Of a DNA stretch of 64,000 nucleotides, positions 6,525 to 16,500 are shown one piece after another. Where the stretch lies: the NCBI RefSeq assembly GCF_018224885.1, contig NZ_JAGTXB010000006.1, positions 186,001 through 250,000 on the forward strand, in the 5' to 3' direction. The notes under the pieces are model-generated. The model did not search any database. It was not told where the DNA came from and saw only the letters and a program-made list of their open reading frames with translations. Source of the stretch: Chitinophaga hostae (GTDB lineage Bacteria; Bacteroidota; Bacteroidia; Chitinophagales; Chitinophagaceae). A program made the translations under genes and the position numbers. Positions within the stretch are counted from its first letter, which is position 1; every line of letters begins with the position of its first letter.

Positions 6525-7742
6525 GTGCATTTAAACTACCTGGCATTGGCAGTTCCTTTTTTCCTGACTTTCATTGGGTTAGAATACCTGGTGTCCCGAA
6601 AAAAGGGTAAGACGTATTTTAAGTTCAATGATTCTATTACTAACCTGAGCGTTGGTATTGCAGAACGTTTACTTGATACGTTTACAGTGGGGCTTTTTTA
6701 TTTCGTGTATGACTATCTGTATCGTCATTATGCCATCTTTGATATTAAGGCGAGTGTATTGTTGTGGGTAGCACTGTTAATCTGTACCGACTTTGTCTGG
6801 TATTGGTATCACCGGTTGGCGCATGAAGTAACGGTATTCTGGTGCGCGCATGTAGTGCATCACCAGAGTGAGGAGTTTAATTATACAGTATCGGCCCGTA
6901 TCACGGTGTTCCAGGCGTTTGTGCGTACCGGTTTCTGGGCAATACTGCCTGTTATAGGTTTCCCGCCGGCAATGATTACCAGTATGCTATTGGTGCATGG
7001 GTTGTATCCATTTTTTATCCATACCCGTACTATTGGCAAATTGGGGATCCTGGAATATATCCTGGTAACGCCTTCACATCACCGGGTGCATCATGCCAGC
7101 AATCCGCAATATCTTGATAAAAATTATGGTGATGTATTTATCATCTGGGATAAGTTGTTTGGCACGTTTGTAAAGGAAGAAGAGGAACCGGTGTATGGCT
7201 TAACAAAACCGTTGGAAAGCAACAGTTTCCTTTGGCAGCATTTTCACTTTATCCTGGAGATGTTGTATTCTGCCCGGCAGGCACGCGGTTGGAAAAATAA
7301 ATTGCGTGTTGTTTTCGGGAAGCCGGATCATGTGGATCCCGGGGCAAGACAAGTATTGGAAGAGAAATTTTTGTTACGTAATCCGCATATAACGGAAACG
7401 CCTAGGCTATTTAACTATGTTTTGTGGCAGATTGTAGCCACGCTTGTTTTGTTATTCTCCTTCCTGTTGCTGGAGCATTATGTGCCGGTATTTATACAGG
7501 CTTGTGTAACGCTGTTGATCCTGCTTACGCTGATCAATTGCGGAGCTATTATGGAACAAAAGAAATGGGTATTTTACCTGGAGTATGCCCGTTACCTCGT
7601 GTTGTGCCTGGCGGGTTATTACGTTTGGCCACATCCGGGTTTTCTTTGTGCCGCGGCGCTGATTATGGTTACGGCTTTTTACTTCCAGTCGCACCTGAAG
7701 GAGCATTATCTGCGGCTGGTGTATGGCTATTACCGGTCATAG
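6525..7742 (+). CDS. Sterol desaturase / fatty acid hydroxylase family membrane protein
   Basis: 405 residues with several membrane segments. The His clusters of the diiron hydroxylase superfamily are present: 'WYHRLAHEV' , 'HVVHHQSEEFN' near residue 110, and 'TPSHHRVHHASNPQYLDKNYG' near 185. These ligate two irons in O2-dependent lipid C-H hydroxylation or desaturation. Unlike minimal family members, there is an extra C-terminal block of about 110 residues with three to four hydrophobic segments. The start is GTG at 6525; I see no better ATG. The lipid substrate cannot be told from sequence. It stands alone and converges with the sigma factor gene. Confidence 0.85.
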   Translation: MHLNYLALAVPFFLTFIGLEYLVSRKKGKTYFKFNDSITNLSVGIAERLLDTFTVGLFYFVYDYLYRHYAIFDIKASVLLWVALLICTDFVWYWYHRLAHEVTVFWCAHVVHHQSEEFNYTVSARITVFQAFVRTGFWAILPVIGFPPAMITSMLLVHGLYPFFIHTRTIGKLGILEYILVTPSHHRVHHASNPQYLDKNYGDVFIIWDKLFGTFVKEEEEPVYGLTKPLESNSFLWQHFHFILEMLYSARQARGWKNKLRVVFGKPDHVDPGARQVLEEKFLLRNPHITETPRLFNYVLWQIVATLVLLFSFLLLEHYVPVFIQACVTLLILLTLINCGAIMEQKKWVFYLEYARYLVLCLAGYYVWPHPGFLCAAALIMVTAFYFQSHLKEHYLRLVYGYYRS

Positions 7743-7808
7743 CCTGGTTTATCCGGTCTGAGGGTTATTTTGGGCCGGATGATGAGTTGAATGATGAAAT
7801 GTTATCGT

Positions 7809-8309
7809 TTATTGTCTTGGGACCTGGGATTTCAGAATTTTCCTGGCAAAATGAATCCGGCTTTTTATCGTTCCCAAAGGTTCTTGTAATATATTTGCAA
7901 TTTCAAAATATTTATACCCCTCATAATAAAGCATAAATGGCTTTTTGAAGATATTGGGCAGGTGGTATACTGCCACATGGATATCTTTCATTTGTAAGTT
8001 AGAGGCCGCTTTGTTACTTACTGTGTTTTGTTGGTAATTAATAAAGAAATCGCTGGCACTGGGTTCTGCCACCATGCGATGCTTTAATTTTTTCCGGTAG
8101 TGATTTATAAAAATGTTTCGCATAATGGTGAAGAGCCAGGCGCGGATGTTGGTGCCTTCCAGGTATTTCTCCTGGTTGGAAAGGGCTCTGAAAAGGGTTT
8201 CCTGGTAAAGATCTTTTGCCTGTTCGGCGTCTTTAGTGAGGGTAAAAGCGAAGGGTTTCAGGAAGTCAGCGTTCCCAATAAGCAAGGTGTTAAATTCAAC
8301 AGACGACAT
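7809..8309 (-). CDS. ECF-type RNA polymerase sigma factor
   Basis: 166 residues with sigma region 2 ('AEQAKDLYQETLFRALSNQEKY', 'NIRAWLFTIMRNIFINHYRK') and region 4 ('YHLPNIFKKPFMLYYEGYKYFEIANILQEPLGTIKSRIHFARKILK', a helix-turn-helix). Length and layout are those of a short ECF sigma factor. No anti-sigma gene is adjacent, which is common for the solitary ECF factors of Bacteroidota. It is divergent from the polysaccharide locus, separated by a 536 bp AT-rich gap. Confidence 0.9.
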   Translation of the reverse strand: MSSVEFNTLLIGNADFLKPFAFTLTKDAEQAKDLYQETLFRALSNQEKYLEGTNIRAWLFTIMRNIFINHYRKKLKHRMVAEPSASDFFINYQQNTVSNKAASNLQMKDIHVAVYHLPNIFKKPFMLYYEGYKYFEIANILQEPLGTIKSRIHFARKILKSQVPRQ

Positions 8310-8845
8310 AATGTTTAAGTTTTGCCTTAACTAATTTAAACAAAAAACCGGGGTAAAAGGTGTATTCAAAGGATGCCAAGGGGCGGTTAAAACATGACTT
8401 TTTAGTTAAATCGAACTGATTCTCAAGCAATTCATCTCAGGCCAATACTTAGATCAATAAAAACGGTGGTAGTTTAAGTAGTAATACAGATTTTTCTAAA
8501 CAGGTAAATAGTTGACGCTATAAGTAGATAAACGTAAAAGAGTAGAAAAAGGATTTTAATAAGAGGGAATTATTGTATTATAAATTATCATATATTATAA
8601 TTATCTTAAAATTAGGTAGTAGGTAATATTTGGATACATATTTGCAATAGGGGGGCCATATCACCCAATCGCATGTTTAAACACCCAACTGATAGTTCAT
8701 AATGATTTCATCTCAAAAGTGTTAGGAATTCTGATGGAACTAACATTTATATGGTATTTTTAATAGATTTGCACCTTATTTGGCAGGAGCCGGATAAGAA
8801 TTGTTTCCAAAAAAGGTATTCGAGAAAGTTTAGATCCTATTATAC
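8310..8845. other. AT-rich gap between the sigma gene and the polysaccharide locus
   Basis: No gene is visible in 536 bp. Candidate -7 boxes for the polysaccharide operon are CATATTTG at 8637-8644 (one mismatch to TAnnTTTG) and TAGATTTG at 8764-8771 (perfect, but without a convincing -33 element). The long spacing leaves room for an untranslated leader of 70-200 nt, as often found before Bacteroidota capsule operons. I see no strong terminator-like hairpin in it. Confidence 0.45.
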
Positions 8846-11326
8846 ATGTTAAGAAAATTATTGTTGGTCCAACTGTTCCTGTTTATTGGCTTTTGTGTAC
8901 ACGTTAATGCGCAGGTATCTACGTTTTCCAAAAATCAAATGGAAAACATGAAGGTTGATGACCTGAGTGATGATCAGATAAGGCAATTGGTATCTGAAAT
9001 GAAGAAGAATAAGATGGGGATGGCCGATATCGATGCCTATGCCCAGCAGAAAGGTATTCCTGATTCAGAAGCATTAAAGTTAAAATTAAGGATTCAGCAA
9101 CTTGGACTTGATAAAGAACTTGATCAACGCTTAAATAAAGCTAGTGGTGCTGAAGAAGATCAGTATGGCGAACGTAAAGTGGATGACACTTCCGACAACC
9201 CAGATATTGACGACAAAATAAAAGGAAAATCAGGAAATCCGCGTAAACGCATTTTTGGATCAGAATTGTTTTCAAACAAGAACCTAACTTTCGAGCCCAA
9301 CCTTAGAATACCCACTCCTCCGAATTACCGGCTTGCCACGGACGATGAATTATTAATTGATGTGTATGGTTATTCCGAGGTACAACATAAACTTAAAGTT
9401 ACACCAGACGGATATATTCGAATCCCGAACCTTGGACCGGTTTATGTAAGCGGACTTACCATTGAAGAGGCGAAGAACCGTATTACGAAACAGCTGAGTA
9501 CAATTTACGGAGGAATTAAGTCAGGTAATACGTTTGTACAGATATCCCTGGGTAATATCCGTAGTATACGGGTATTGATCATTGGAGAAGTAACAAAGCC
9601 AGGATCTTATACAATTCCTTCCCTGGCGTCTATTGCAAATGCATTGTATGTTTCCGGTGGCCCAAATGAAAATGGTTCGTTTCGCAGTATTCAATTAATC
9701 AGGAATGGCCAAACGATCGTAACTTTTGACCTATATGATTTCCTTGCAAACGGGGATCTCACAAACAATGCTATACTTCAGGATCAGGATATTGTTAAAG
9801 TAAATCCTTATAAGACCAGGGTTGAATTATCCGGAGAAGTGAAGCGCCCGGCAATTTTTGAAGCCAAAGAGAATGAAACGCTGCAGCAGATTATCGGTTA
9901 TGCAGGAGGGTATACAGATGCTTCTTTCACAAACATTATTCGTGCAATCCGGATTAATAATAAAGAGCGCGAAGTAGTGAATATTCCTGCCAGCGAGATA
10001 TCAACGTTTAAATTAAAATCCGGTGACCAGTTTTTTGTGGATTCCATTTTGAACAGATTCAGCAACCGTGTAACCATTGCAGGAGCTGTGTTTCATCCGG
10101 GAGATTATGCATTGGAAAATGATATGACAGTATCTGACCTGATAAAAAAGGCAGATGGTGTAAAGGAAATAGCTGCTTTGTCGAGAGGGTTAATCAGAAG
10201 GTTGCAGGCTGATTTTACACCTGCTTATATCAATTTTAATGTTCAGGACGCGCTCTCAGGTAAGGCATCCATTAAGTTGTTTAAGGAAGACAGTGTGATG
10301 ATATATTCTAAACTTGAACTAAGGGAGGCTTATCAGGTAAGAATTGATGGACAGGTAAATAACCCGGGATATTTTGATTATGGCGATAGCATGCACCTGG
10401 AAGACCTTATTCTTTTTGCTAAAGGGTTTAAAGACGCTGCATCGAGCAAACGTATCGAAGTATCCAGGAGGATCAGGAGCGGCGTTTATAATCCTAAGGA
10501 CAGCGTAAAGGCTATTGTTCAACAGTTTGATGTAAATGCTGATCTTAGCAATAACCCGGCAGCAAAAGAATTTGTGTTAGAGCCATTTGATGAAGTTATT
10601 GTACGCCGCTCAGCTGTGTACTCTACACAATCTAATGTGCAGGTAACCGGAGAAGTGGTATACCCGGGCAACTATACTATCAATAGTCGGTCAGAGAGAA
10701 TTTCTGATTTAATAAAAAGAACCGGTGGATTGCGTCCGGAGGCGTATGCTGAAGGCGCCGTTATGTTGCGCAAAACATTCGTAAATGAGGGTGATAGCAT
10801 ATTGATGTCAAATAAACTGACCCTGTTTTATAATAAGCTGCAGGATAGTTCAGATATCGCCCGGATGAAAAGCGCGGTGGACCAGCATGAACAATTGTTA
10901 GGTATTAATCTCGACATGATTCTTAAACATCCTGGTTCAAGATACGATTTGCTATTGATTGAAGGAGATGAAATTAAGGTGCCGATGAGGTTGCAAACAG
11001 TTCAACTGTTTGGTGAGGTATATTTCCCTAAGAAAATACGGTTTGATAAACATTATAAATTCAGAGACTTTATACGCGGTTCGGGAGGTTTTACATCACA
11101 GGCATTGAAGAGGAGGAGTTATATAGTTTATGCCAACGGTGAAGTGAAAAATACCAGAAAAGTATTTTTCTTTAATGCGTACCCTAAAGTAAAACCGGGT
11201 GCAGAAATTTATGTTCCAACCAGGAAAGAGCGGAAAGGCCTTACCACAGGGGAAGCTGTTGGGCTGAGTAGCGGCCTGGCGTCCATCGCGCTGATCGTTG
11301 TAACAATATTGAACACTGTGAAGTAA
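8846..11326 (+). CDS. Polysaccharide export outer membrane protein (Wza-like, multi-SLBB)
   Basis: 826 residues, about twice the length of E. coli Wza. A signal peptide (MLRKLLLVQLFLFIGFCVHVNAQ) is followed by a charged region, then a polysaccharide export domain near residues 155-245 ('YRLATDDELLIDVYGYSEVQHKLKVTPDGYIRIPNLGPV') and about six SLBB-type repeats (for example 'LIIGEVTKPGSYTIPSLASIANALYVSGG', 'VQVTGEVVYPGNYTI', 'VQLFGEVYFPKKIRF'). A hydrophobic C-terminal segment follows ('LSSGLASIALIVVTILNTV'). It should form the periplasmic/outer membrane export channel. It begins the 22 kb operon and is followed 31 bp later by the chain-length protein. Confidence 0.92.
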   Translation: MLRKLLLVQLFLFIGFCVHVNAQVSTFSKNQMENMKVDDLSDDQIRQLVSEMKKNKMGMADIDAYAQQKGIPDSEALKLKLRIQQLGLDKELDQRLNKASGAEEDQYGERKVDDTSDNPDIDDKIKGKSGNPRKRIFGSELFSNKNLTFEPNLRIPTPPNYRLATDDELLIDVYGYSEVQHKLKVTPDGYIRIPNLGPVYVSGLTIEEAKNRITKQLSTIYGGIKSGNTFVQISLGNIRSIRVLIIGEVTKPGSYTIPSLASIANALYVSGGPNENGSFRSIQLIRNGQTIVTFDLYDFLANGDLTNNAILQDQDIVKVNPYKTRVELSGEVKRPAIFEAKENETLQQIIGYAGGYTDASFTNIIRAIRINNKEREVVNIPASEISTFKLKSGDQFFVDSILNRFSNRVTIAGAVFHPGDYALENDMTVSDLIKKADGVKEIAALSRGLIRRLQADFTPAYINFNVQDALSGKASIKLFKEDSVMIYSKLELREAYQVRIDGQVNNPGYFDYGDSMHLEDLILFAKGFKDAASSKRIEVSRRIRSGVYNPKDSVKAIVQQFDVNADLSNNPAAKEFVLEPFDEVIVRRSAVYSTQSNVQVTGEVVYPGNYTINSRSERISDLIKRTGGLRPEAYAEGAVMLRKTFVNEGDSILMSNKLTLFYNKLQDSSDIARMKSAVDQHEQLLGINLDMILKHPGSRYDLLLIEGDEIKVPMRLQTVQLFGEVYFPKKIRFDKHYKFRDFIRGSGGFTSQALKRRSYIVYANGEVKNTRKVFFFNAYPKVKPGAEIYVPTRKERKGLTTGEAVGLSSGLASIALIVVTILNTVK

Positions 11327-11357
11327 TTATTTAATTTATTCTACGAAAGGATTATAC

Positions 11358-12434
11358 ATGGAATCCCAACAAAATCTTCAAGCATCAAGGCAAGATGATG
11401 AAATGTCGCTGAAAGATCTAATCCTCAAGCTTAAAGGGTGGTGGAAATTTCTTTTAAGTAAATGGTTGATTATAGGTTTGTTTGGTTTGCTGGGAGCTGG
11501 TGGTGGTCTCCTTTGTGCTTTCTTGAGTAAACCTGATTATGTTGCCAGGCTGACTTTTGTAGTAGAGGAAAGCAGCAGTAATCCTTTAGGTTCATATGCG
11601 GGACTGGCGAGCCAGTTTGGACTCGATCTGAGCGGAGGAGGAAGTGACATTTTTTCCGGGGAGAATATACTTGAGTTTCTGAAAACGAGGTTGATGATTG
11701 AAAAAACCCTGTTATCACCTATACAGCGAGATGGAAAAACTACCAGTCTGGCCGACCTGTATTTTGACATATATGATATCAGAACCAGCATAGATAAAAA
11801 GCCGGAGCTAAAAGGAGTTCGTTTACCCTCAGATGTGAAAAGAAGCAGCTTTACAGTGGTTCAGGATAGTCTATTAAACACCATCTATGAAGCGATTTCG
11901 AAGACTGCACTAAAAGTCGAGAAGCCGGACAAAAAGCTTTCTTTTGTGGAAGTAAAAGTCGCTACACGGGACGAGCAATTCTCCAAGGTGTTTACAGAGC
12001 GATTGGTAAGGGAAGCGATTAATTTCTACGTATCTACCAAAACACAGCGCTCCAAAGGCAATGTTGATAAATTGCAGGACCGCGCGGATTCTCTTGAAGT
12101 TTTATTAAACAAGAAAACATATTCTGCTGCTGTTACACAGGATTTTAATATTAACCCCAGTAGAAGAGTGGCAACAGTTAGTTCCGAATTGGTTAACCGG
12201 GATAAAATGGTACTGCAAACTATGTACGCTGAGGTCGTGAAAAACCTGGAACTGAGCAGAATTACCATGACTCAGGAAACCCCGGTTATACAAATAGTAG
12301 ATGTGCCTATTTTGCCTCTGAAGAAGGAAAAACTGGGCAAAGCCAAAGGGCTTGTTGCAGGTGGTGTAATAGGAGGGTTTTTCATAGTTGTCTTTCTCAC
12401 CCTTGGAAGACTTTATAAAGAGATAATGAATTGA
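11358..12434 (+). CDS. Wzz/PCP-type chain-length determinant protein
   Basis: 358 residues with the polysaccharide co-polymerase layout: a cytoplasmic start, a first membrane helix around residues 36-56 ('WLIIGLFGLLGAGGGLLCAFL'), a large periplasmic domain with coiled coil, and a second helix around 332-352. The Pro/Gly-rich 'PILPLKKEKLGKAKG' precedes the last helix as usual. No tyrosine-kinase (BY-kinase) domain is fused to it, so it resembles Wzz more than full-length Wzc. It partners the export protein upstream and the Wzy polymerase downstream. Confidence 0.85.
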   Translation: MESQQNLQASRQDDEMSLKDLILKLKGWWKFLLSKWLIIGLFGLLGAGGGLLCAFLSKPDYVARLTFVVEESSSNPLGSYAGLASQFGLDLSGGGSDIFSGENILEFLKTRLMIEKTLLSPIQRDGKTTSLADLYFDIYDIRTSIDKKPELKGVRLPSDVKRSSFTVVQDSLLNTIYEAISKTALKVEKPDKKLSFVEVKVATRDEQFSKVFTERLVREAINFYVSTKTQRSKGNVDKLQDRADSLEVLLNKKTYSAAVTQDFNINPSRRVATVSSELVNRDKMVLQTMYAEVVKNLELSRITMTQETPVIQIVDVPILPLKKEKLGKAKGLVAGGVIGGFFIVVFLTLGRLYKEIMN

Positions 12435-12455
12435 TTTATTTAAAAAACATTTTAA

Positions 12456-13742
12456 ATGACTTCTGAATATAAAATAGCTATTATAGGATTAGGTTATGTT
12501 GGGTTGCCGTTGGCACTGGAGTTTAGCAAGCATTATCATGTGATGGGTTTTGATATCAATGAAAAAAGGATTGAAGAACTCAATAAAGGTGAAGATCATA
12601 CAAAAGAAGCGGATGTAGAAGTGTTGCATAAAGCACTCAATAATAAAGATGGGAAAAATGGTTTGACCTTTTCCTATGACCCGGATAGCCTTAAAACCTG
12701 TAACGTTTATATTGTAACAGTACCCACCCCTATTGATCAGTTTAAAGCCCCGGATCTGCAGCCTTTAATTAAGGCATCTGCAATGTTAGGTAAAGTGCTG
12801 AAGAAGAATGATCTCGTTATTTATGAATCCACCGTGTATCCTGGTTGTACTGAGGATGATTGTGTGCCGGTTTTGGAAAAGTATTCAGGTTTGAAATTCA
12901 ATGTTGATTTTTTCTGCGGATATTCTCCGGAAAGAATCAATCCCGGAGATAAAGTAAATACGCTCACTAAGATAAAGAAAGTAACCTCCGGTTCCACTAG
13001 CGAAATCGCCGAAGCTGTTGCATCAATTTATGGGACAATCATTGAGGCCGGTATCCATAAGGCACCTAGCATTAAAGTGGCGGAAGCATCCAAAGCTATT
13101 GAGAATGCTCAGCGCGATATTAACATCAGTTTCGTTAACGAATTGGCTTTGATATTTGATAGAATTGGTATTGATACCAATGATGTAATAGAAGCGGCCG
13201 GCACCAAATGGAATTTTCTGAAATATAAACCAGGTTTGGTGGGCGGACATTGTATTGGTGTTGATCCGTATTATCTTGCCCATAAAGCCGAATCTTTGGG
13301 ATATTATCCACAGGTAATATTATCAGGCAGAAGGGTAAATGATAATATGGGGATGTTTGTTGCCAACAAGGTAATTAAGCTGATGATAAAAGGTGGGATT
13401 AAAATTAATAGTTCAAAGGCGCTGATTTTAGGTGTTACTTTCAAAGAAAACTGTCCGGATATCAGGAACTCACGGGTAGTGGATATTTATAAAGAGCTGA
13501 GTTTGTTTGGGGTATCAATTAGTGTATATGATCCTCATGCCAATCGTGAAGAAGTGAAACATGAATATGGAATTAGTTTGTTAGAGGATATTTCTGCAGA
13601 TAAGTACGATGCAATTATAATTGCTGTAGCGCATGATGAATTCAGGCACCTCGACTATGGGAAGCTAAAAAATGATAACAGCGCTGTCATCTTTGATACA
13701 AAATCATTCCTGGACAGAACATTGGTAGATGCTCGTTTATAA
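12456..13742 (+). CDS. UDP-N-acetylhexosamine 6-dehydrogenase (WbpA/TviB type)
   Basis: 428 residues with the three parts of UDP-sugar dehydrogenases: an N-terminal NAD site (GLGYVGLPLALEF), the 'YESTVYPGCTE' loop, a catalytic Cys266 in 'GGHCIGVDPYYL', and a C-terminal UDP-binding domain ('ILGVTFKENCPDIRNS'). It oxidises C6 of a UDP-HexNAc to the uronic acid with 2 NAD+. Similar proteins act on UDP-GlcNAc (WbpA, TviB) or UDP-GalNAc (WbpO). The next genes are WbpE-, WbpD- and WbpB-like, so UDP-GlcNAc is the probable substrate here. Confidence 0.88.
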   Translation: MTSEYKIAIIGLGYVGLPLALEFSKHYHVMGFDINEKRIEELNKGEDHTKEADVEVLHKALNNKDGKNGLTFSYDPDSLKTCNVYIVTVPTPIDQFKAPDLQPLIKASAMLGKVLKKNDLVIYESTVYPGCTEDDCVPVLEKYSGLKFNVDFFCGYSPERINPGDKVNTLTKIKKVTSGSTSEIAEAVASIYGTIIEAGIHKAPSIKVAEASKAIENAQRDINISFVNELALIFDRIGIDTNDVIEAAGTKWNFLKYKPGLVGGHCIGVDPYYLAHKAESLGYYPQVILSGRRVNDNMGMFVANKVIKLMIKGGIKINSSKALILGVTFKENCPDIRNSRVVDIYKELSLFGVSISVYDPHANREEVKHEYGISLLEDISADKYDAIIIAVAHDEFRHLDYGKLKNDNSAVIFDTKSFLDRTLVDARL

Positions 13743-13750
13743 TTACTAAT

Positions 13751-14878
13751 ATGGGAAATATTCAGATGGTTGACCTCAAGGGTCAGTATTTAAAGATTAA
13801 GTCAGAAATTGATGAGGCAATCGCGGCATGCATAAATGCCACCTCATTTATCAACGGCCCTGAAGTAAAGCGCTTTTCGGAAGCGTTGCAGCACTACCTT
13901 GGTGTTGAGAAAGTTATACCCTGCGCAAATGGTACGGATGCCTTACAAATAGCTATGATGGCGTTGGATCTGAAACCAGGAGATGAAGTGATAGTTCCGG
14001 CATTTACCTATGTTGCTACTGCAGAAGTAATCGGCCTTTTAGGCCTGGTACCTGTAATGGTGGATGTGGATCCGGAAACATTTAATATTACTGCCGACAG
14101 AATTGAACAGGCAATTACCTCCAGAACCAAGGCGATAGTGCCTGTTCATCTCTTTGGTCAATGCGCAGATATGGAGCCGATTATGAAATTGGCTGAGAAA
14201 CATGGACTGCATGTTATAGAAGACACTGCCCAGGCAATAGGAGCAAGGTATACAGCAGGTGATGGCAGTAAGGTGATGGCTGGAGCTATTGGGCATATTG
14301 GATGTACATCTTTTTTTCCTTCCAAAAATCTGGGTTGTTATGGTGATGGCGGTGCGGTTTATACCAACAATAAAGAGTTGGGAGAGCGTATGCAGATGAT
14401 TGCCAATCATGGGCAGGTTAAAAAATATGTTCATAAGTATATAGGAATAAATTCACGCCTGGATTCATTGCAGGCAGCTATTCTGAATATAAAACTTGCC
14501 CACCTGGACGAATATGCAGCGGCGAGGGAATGGGCGGCTACTTATTATGATAAACAGCTGGGTGATTTACCGGGAATAACTGTTCCGTTGCGGGTAACTA
14601 ACTCTACGCACGTTTTTCATCAGTATACATTACGCATCGGAGAGGGAAAGAGAGATCAGTTAAAGGCATTTTTGGAGGAAAAAGGTATTCCGGCAATGAT
14701 ATATTATCCGGTTCCTCTGAATGAACAGGAAGCATATAAAAGCATTGGGAAAGTGTCGGGAAATTTGGGTAACACAGCAGCTTTATGCCGGGAGGTACTT
14801 TCCTTACCTATTCATACGGAAATGACCGAAGAACAACTGGATTTTATTATAGACAACATTAAGGAATTTATTAATTAA
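13751..14878 (+). CDS. PLP-dependent sugar aminotransferase (WbpE-like)
   Basis: 375 residues, DegT/DnrJ/EryC1 family. The PLP-binding lysine is Lys192 in 'TSFFPSKNLGCYGDGGA'; 'CANGTDALQIAM' near residue 58 and 'HLFGQCADMEPI' near 134 are the other family blocks. In the WbpE/WlbC branch it aminates UDP-2-acetamido-3-oxo-glucuronate at C3. It lies 8 bp after the dehydrogenase and 6 bp before the acetyltransferase, which supports that role. Confidence 0.87.
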   Translation: MGNIQMVDLKGQYLKIKSEIDEAIAACINATSFINGPEVKRFSEALQHYLGVEKVIPCANGTDALQIAMMALDLKPGDEVIVPAFTYVATAEVIGLLGLVPVMVDVDPETFNITADRIEQAITSRTKAIVPVHLFGQCADMEPIMKLAEKHGLHVIEDTAQAIGARYTAGDGSKVMAGAIGHIGCTSFFPSKNLGCYGDGGAVYTNNKELGERMQMIANHGQVKKYVHKYIGINSRLDSLQAAILNIKLAHLDEYAAAREWAATYYDKQLGDLPGITVPLRVTNSTHVFHQYTLRIGEGKRDQLKAFLEEKGIPAMIYYPVPLNEQEAYKSIGKVSGNLGNTAALCREVLSLPIHTEMTEEQLDFIIDNIKEFIN

Positions 14879-14884
14879 ATCGGT

Positions 14885-15454
14885 ATGAGCTATTATGCGC
14901 ATCCTACAGCTGTAATTGATGAAGGTTGTACGATTGGAGAGGGTACCAAAATCTGGCATTTCTCGCATGTAATGAGTGGTTGTACATTAGGGAACAATTG
15001 TAATCTCGGGCAGAATGTCGTTATATCTCCGGGAGTCATATTGGGGAGTAATGTAAAAATTCAAAATAATGTGTCAGTATATACTGGTGTTATCTGTGAA
15101 GATGATGTTTTTCTCGGGCCGTCATGTGTTTTTACTAACGTGATTAATCCAAGAAGTGCTGTTAATCGCAGGGAACATTACCTGGAAACTAAGGTAGGCA
15201 GAGGGGCATCAATTGGAGCCAATGCTACCATTGTTTGTGGACACAATATAGGTGCGTACGCGCTAATTGGCGCCGGCGCAGTTGTAACCAAGCACATACC
15301 TTCATATGCTCTAGTGGTGGGTAATCCGGCCAAGCAGATAGGTTGGGTAAGTGAATTTGGCCACCGGTTGGAATTTCATGATAACGTAGCGGTTTGTCCG
15401 GAAAGTGAGCAGGAGTATATGCTGGAAAATCAAATTGTTAAAAGGACAAAATAA
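14885..15454 (+). CDS. Left-handed beta-helix N-acetyltransferase (WbpD-like)
   Basis: 189 residues built of hexapeptide repeats ([LIV]GxxxxI-like turns from 'CTIGEGTKIWHFSHV' to 'YALIGAGAVVTKHIPSYALVVGNPAKQIG'). This size and the N-terminal YYAHPTAVIDEGCTIG are typical of WbpD/WlbB, which acetylates the 3-amino group of UDP-GlcNAc3NA. Its stop overlaps the next start by one base (TAATG), implying translational coupling. Confidence 0.87.
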   Translation: MSYYAHPTAVIDEGCTIGEGTKIWHFSHVMSGCTLGNNCNLGQNVVISPGVILGSNVKIQNNVSVYTGVICEDDVFLGPSCVFTNVINPRSAVNRREHYLETKVGRGASIGANATIVCGHNIGAYALIGAGAVVTKHIPSYALVVGNPAKQIGWVSEFGHRLEFHDNVAVCPESEQEYMLENQIVKRTK

Positions 15455-16491
15455 TGGTAGCAAAAGATCAGAAAGTAAAATTTGCCGTTGTTGGTTGTGG
15501 GCATATAGGCAAGCGCCATGCTGAAATGGTTCAACGTAACCCGGAAGCGGAGTTGGTAGCTTTAATTGACGTTAAAGAAGAAAGCGGGTTAAATCTTGAG
15601 AAATTTAACGCTCCTTTTTTCAACTCCCTGGAGGATTTTTTGTCATCAGGAATAGATGTTGATGTTGTAAATATTGCTACACCCAATGGCTATCATTCTG
15701 AGCAGGCATTAAAGGTGCTGGATGCCCGTAAACACGTGGTGATTGAAAAACCGATGGGTTTAAATAAGCAGGAAGCAGAAAAGGTTATATACCGGTCTTT
15801 GCAGGTACATAAACATGTATTTGCTGTAATGCAGAACCGCTACTCACCACCGTCTGTATGGATAAAAGAACTGGTGGAATCCGGCAAGCTTGGGAAGATT
15901 TATATGATGCAGCTCAATTGCTATTGGAATAGGGACGACAGATACTATAAACCCGACAGTTGGCATGGCAAAAAGAAACTGGATGGAGGGACGTTGTTTA
16001 CGCAGTTTTCCCATTTTATTGATATCATGTATTGGCTGTTCGGTGACATTGAAAATATACATTCAAATCTTGCAGATCACAACCATAAAGAGCTGACAGA
16101 TTTTGAAGACAGCGGGTTTGTAACATTTAATTTTATCAATGGCGGACTAGGTGCTATCAATTTTTCTACTTCTGTATGGGATAAAAACCTTGAAAGCTCT
16201 TTAACAGTCATTGCTGAAAATGGAAGTATTAAGATAGGAGGTCAATACATGAATGAAGTGGAATATTGTCATGTAAAAGATTATATACTTCCTGAATTGG
16301 CCCCTACTAATCCTGGTAACGACTATGGAGCTTATAAGGGATCCGCTCAAAATCACCATTATGTAATAGATAATGTAATAGATGTACTGAAAGGGAGAGC
16401 GCATATAACAACAAATGCGCTGGAAGGTTTGAAAGTGGTTGAGATAATAGAGAGAATTTACGACGCTTGTATCATTTTATCTTCAAAATAA
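15454..16491 (+). CDS. Gfo/Idh/MocA-family sugar 3-dehydrogenase (WbpB-like)
   Basis: 345 residues with an N-terminal Rossmann motif (VVGCGHIGKRHAEMV), 'VIEKPMGLNKQEAE' containing the catalytic-type EKP, and 'GGGTLF'-like 'DGGTLFTQFSHFIDIMYWLFG' with the conserved His. The WbpB/WlbA branch oxidises C3 of UDP-GlcNAcA, giving the substrate of the aminotransferase. Gene order here is A-E-D-B, different from Pseudomonas (A-B-C-D-E). Confidence 0.87.
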   Translation: MVAKDQKVKFAVVGCGHIGKRHAEMVQRNPEAELVALIDVKEESGLNLEKFNAPFFNSLEDFLSSGIDVDVVNIATPNGYHSEQALKVLDARKHVVIEKPMGLNKQEAEKVIYRSLQVHKHVFAVMQNRYSPPSVWIKELVESGKLGKIYMMQLNCYWNRDDRYYKPDSWHGKKKLDGGTLFTQFSHFIDIMYWLFGDIENIHSNLADHNHKELTDFEDSGFVTFNFINGGLGAINFSTSVWDKNLESSLTVIAENGSIKIGGQYMNEVEYCHVKDYILPELAPTNPGNDYGAYKGSAQNHHYVIDNVIDVLKGRAHITTNALEGLKVVEIIERIYDACIILSSK

Positions 16492-16500
16492 AAATCTAGT

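Noticed and set aside
7424..7936. 170-codon plus-strand frame overlapping the hydroxylase gene end
   Set aside because: Out of frame with a well-supported gene and overlapping the opposite-strand sigma gene; composition looks like a shadow frame.
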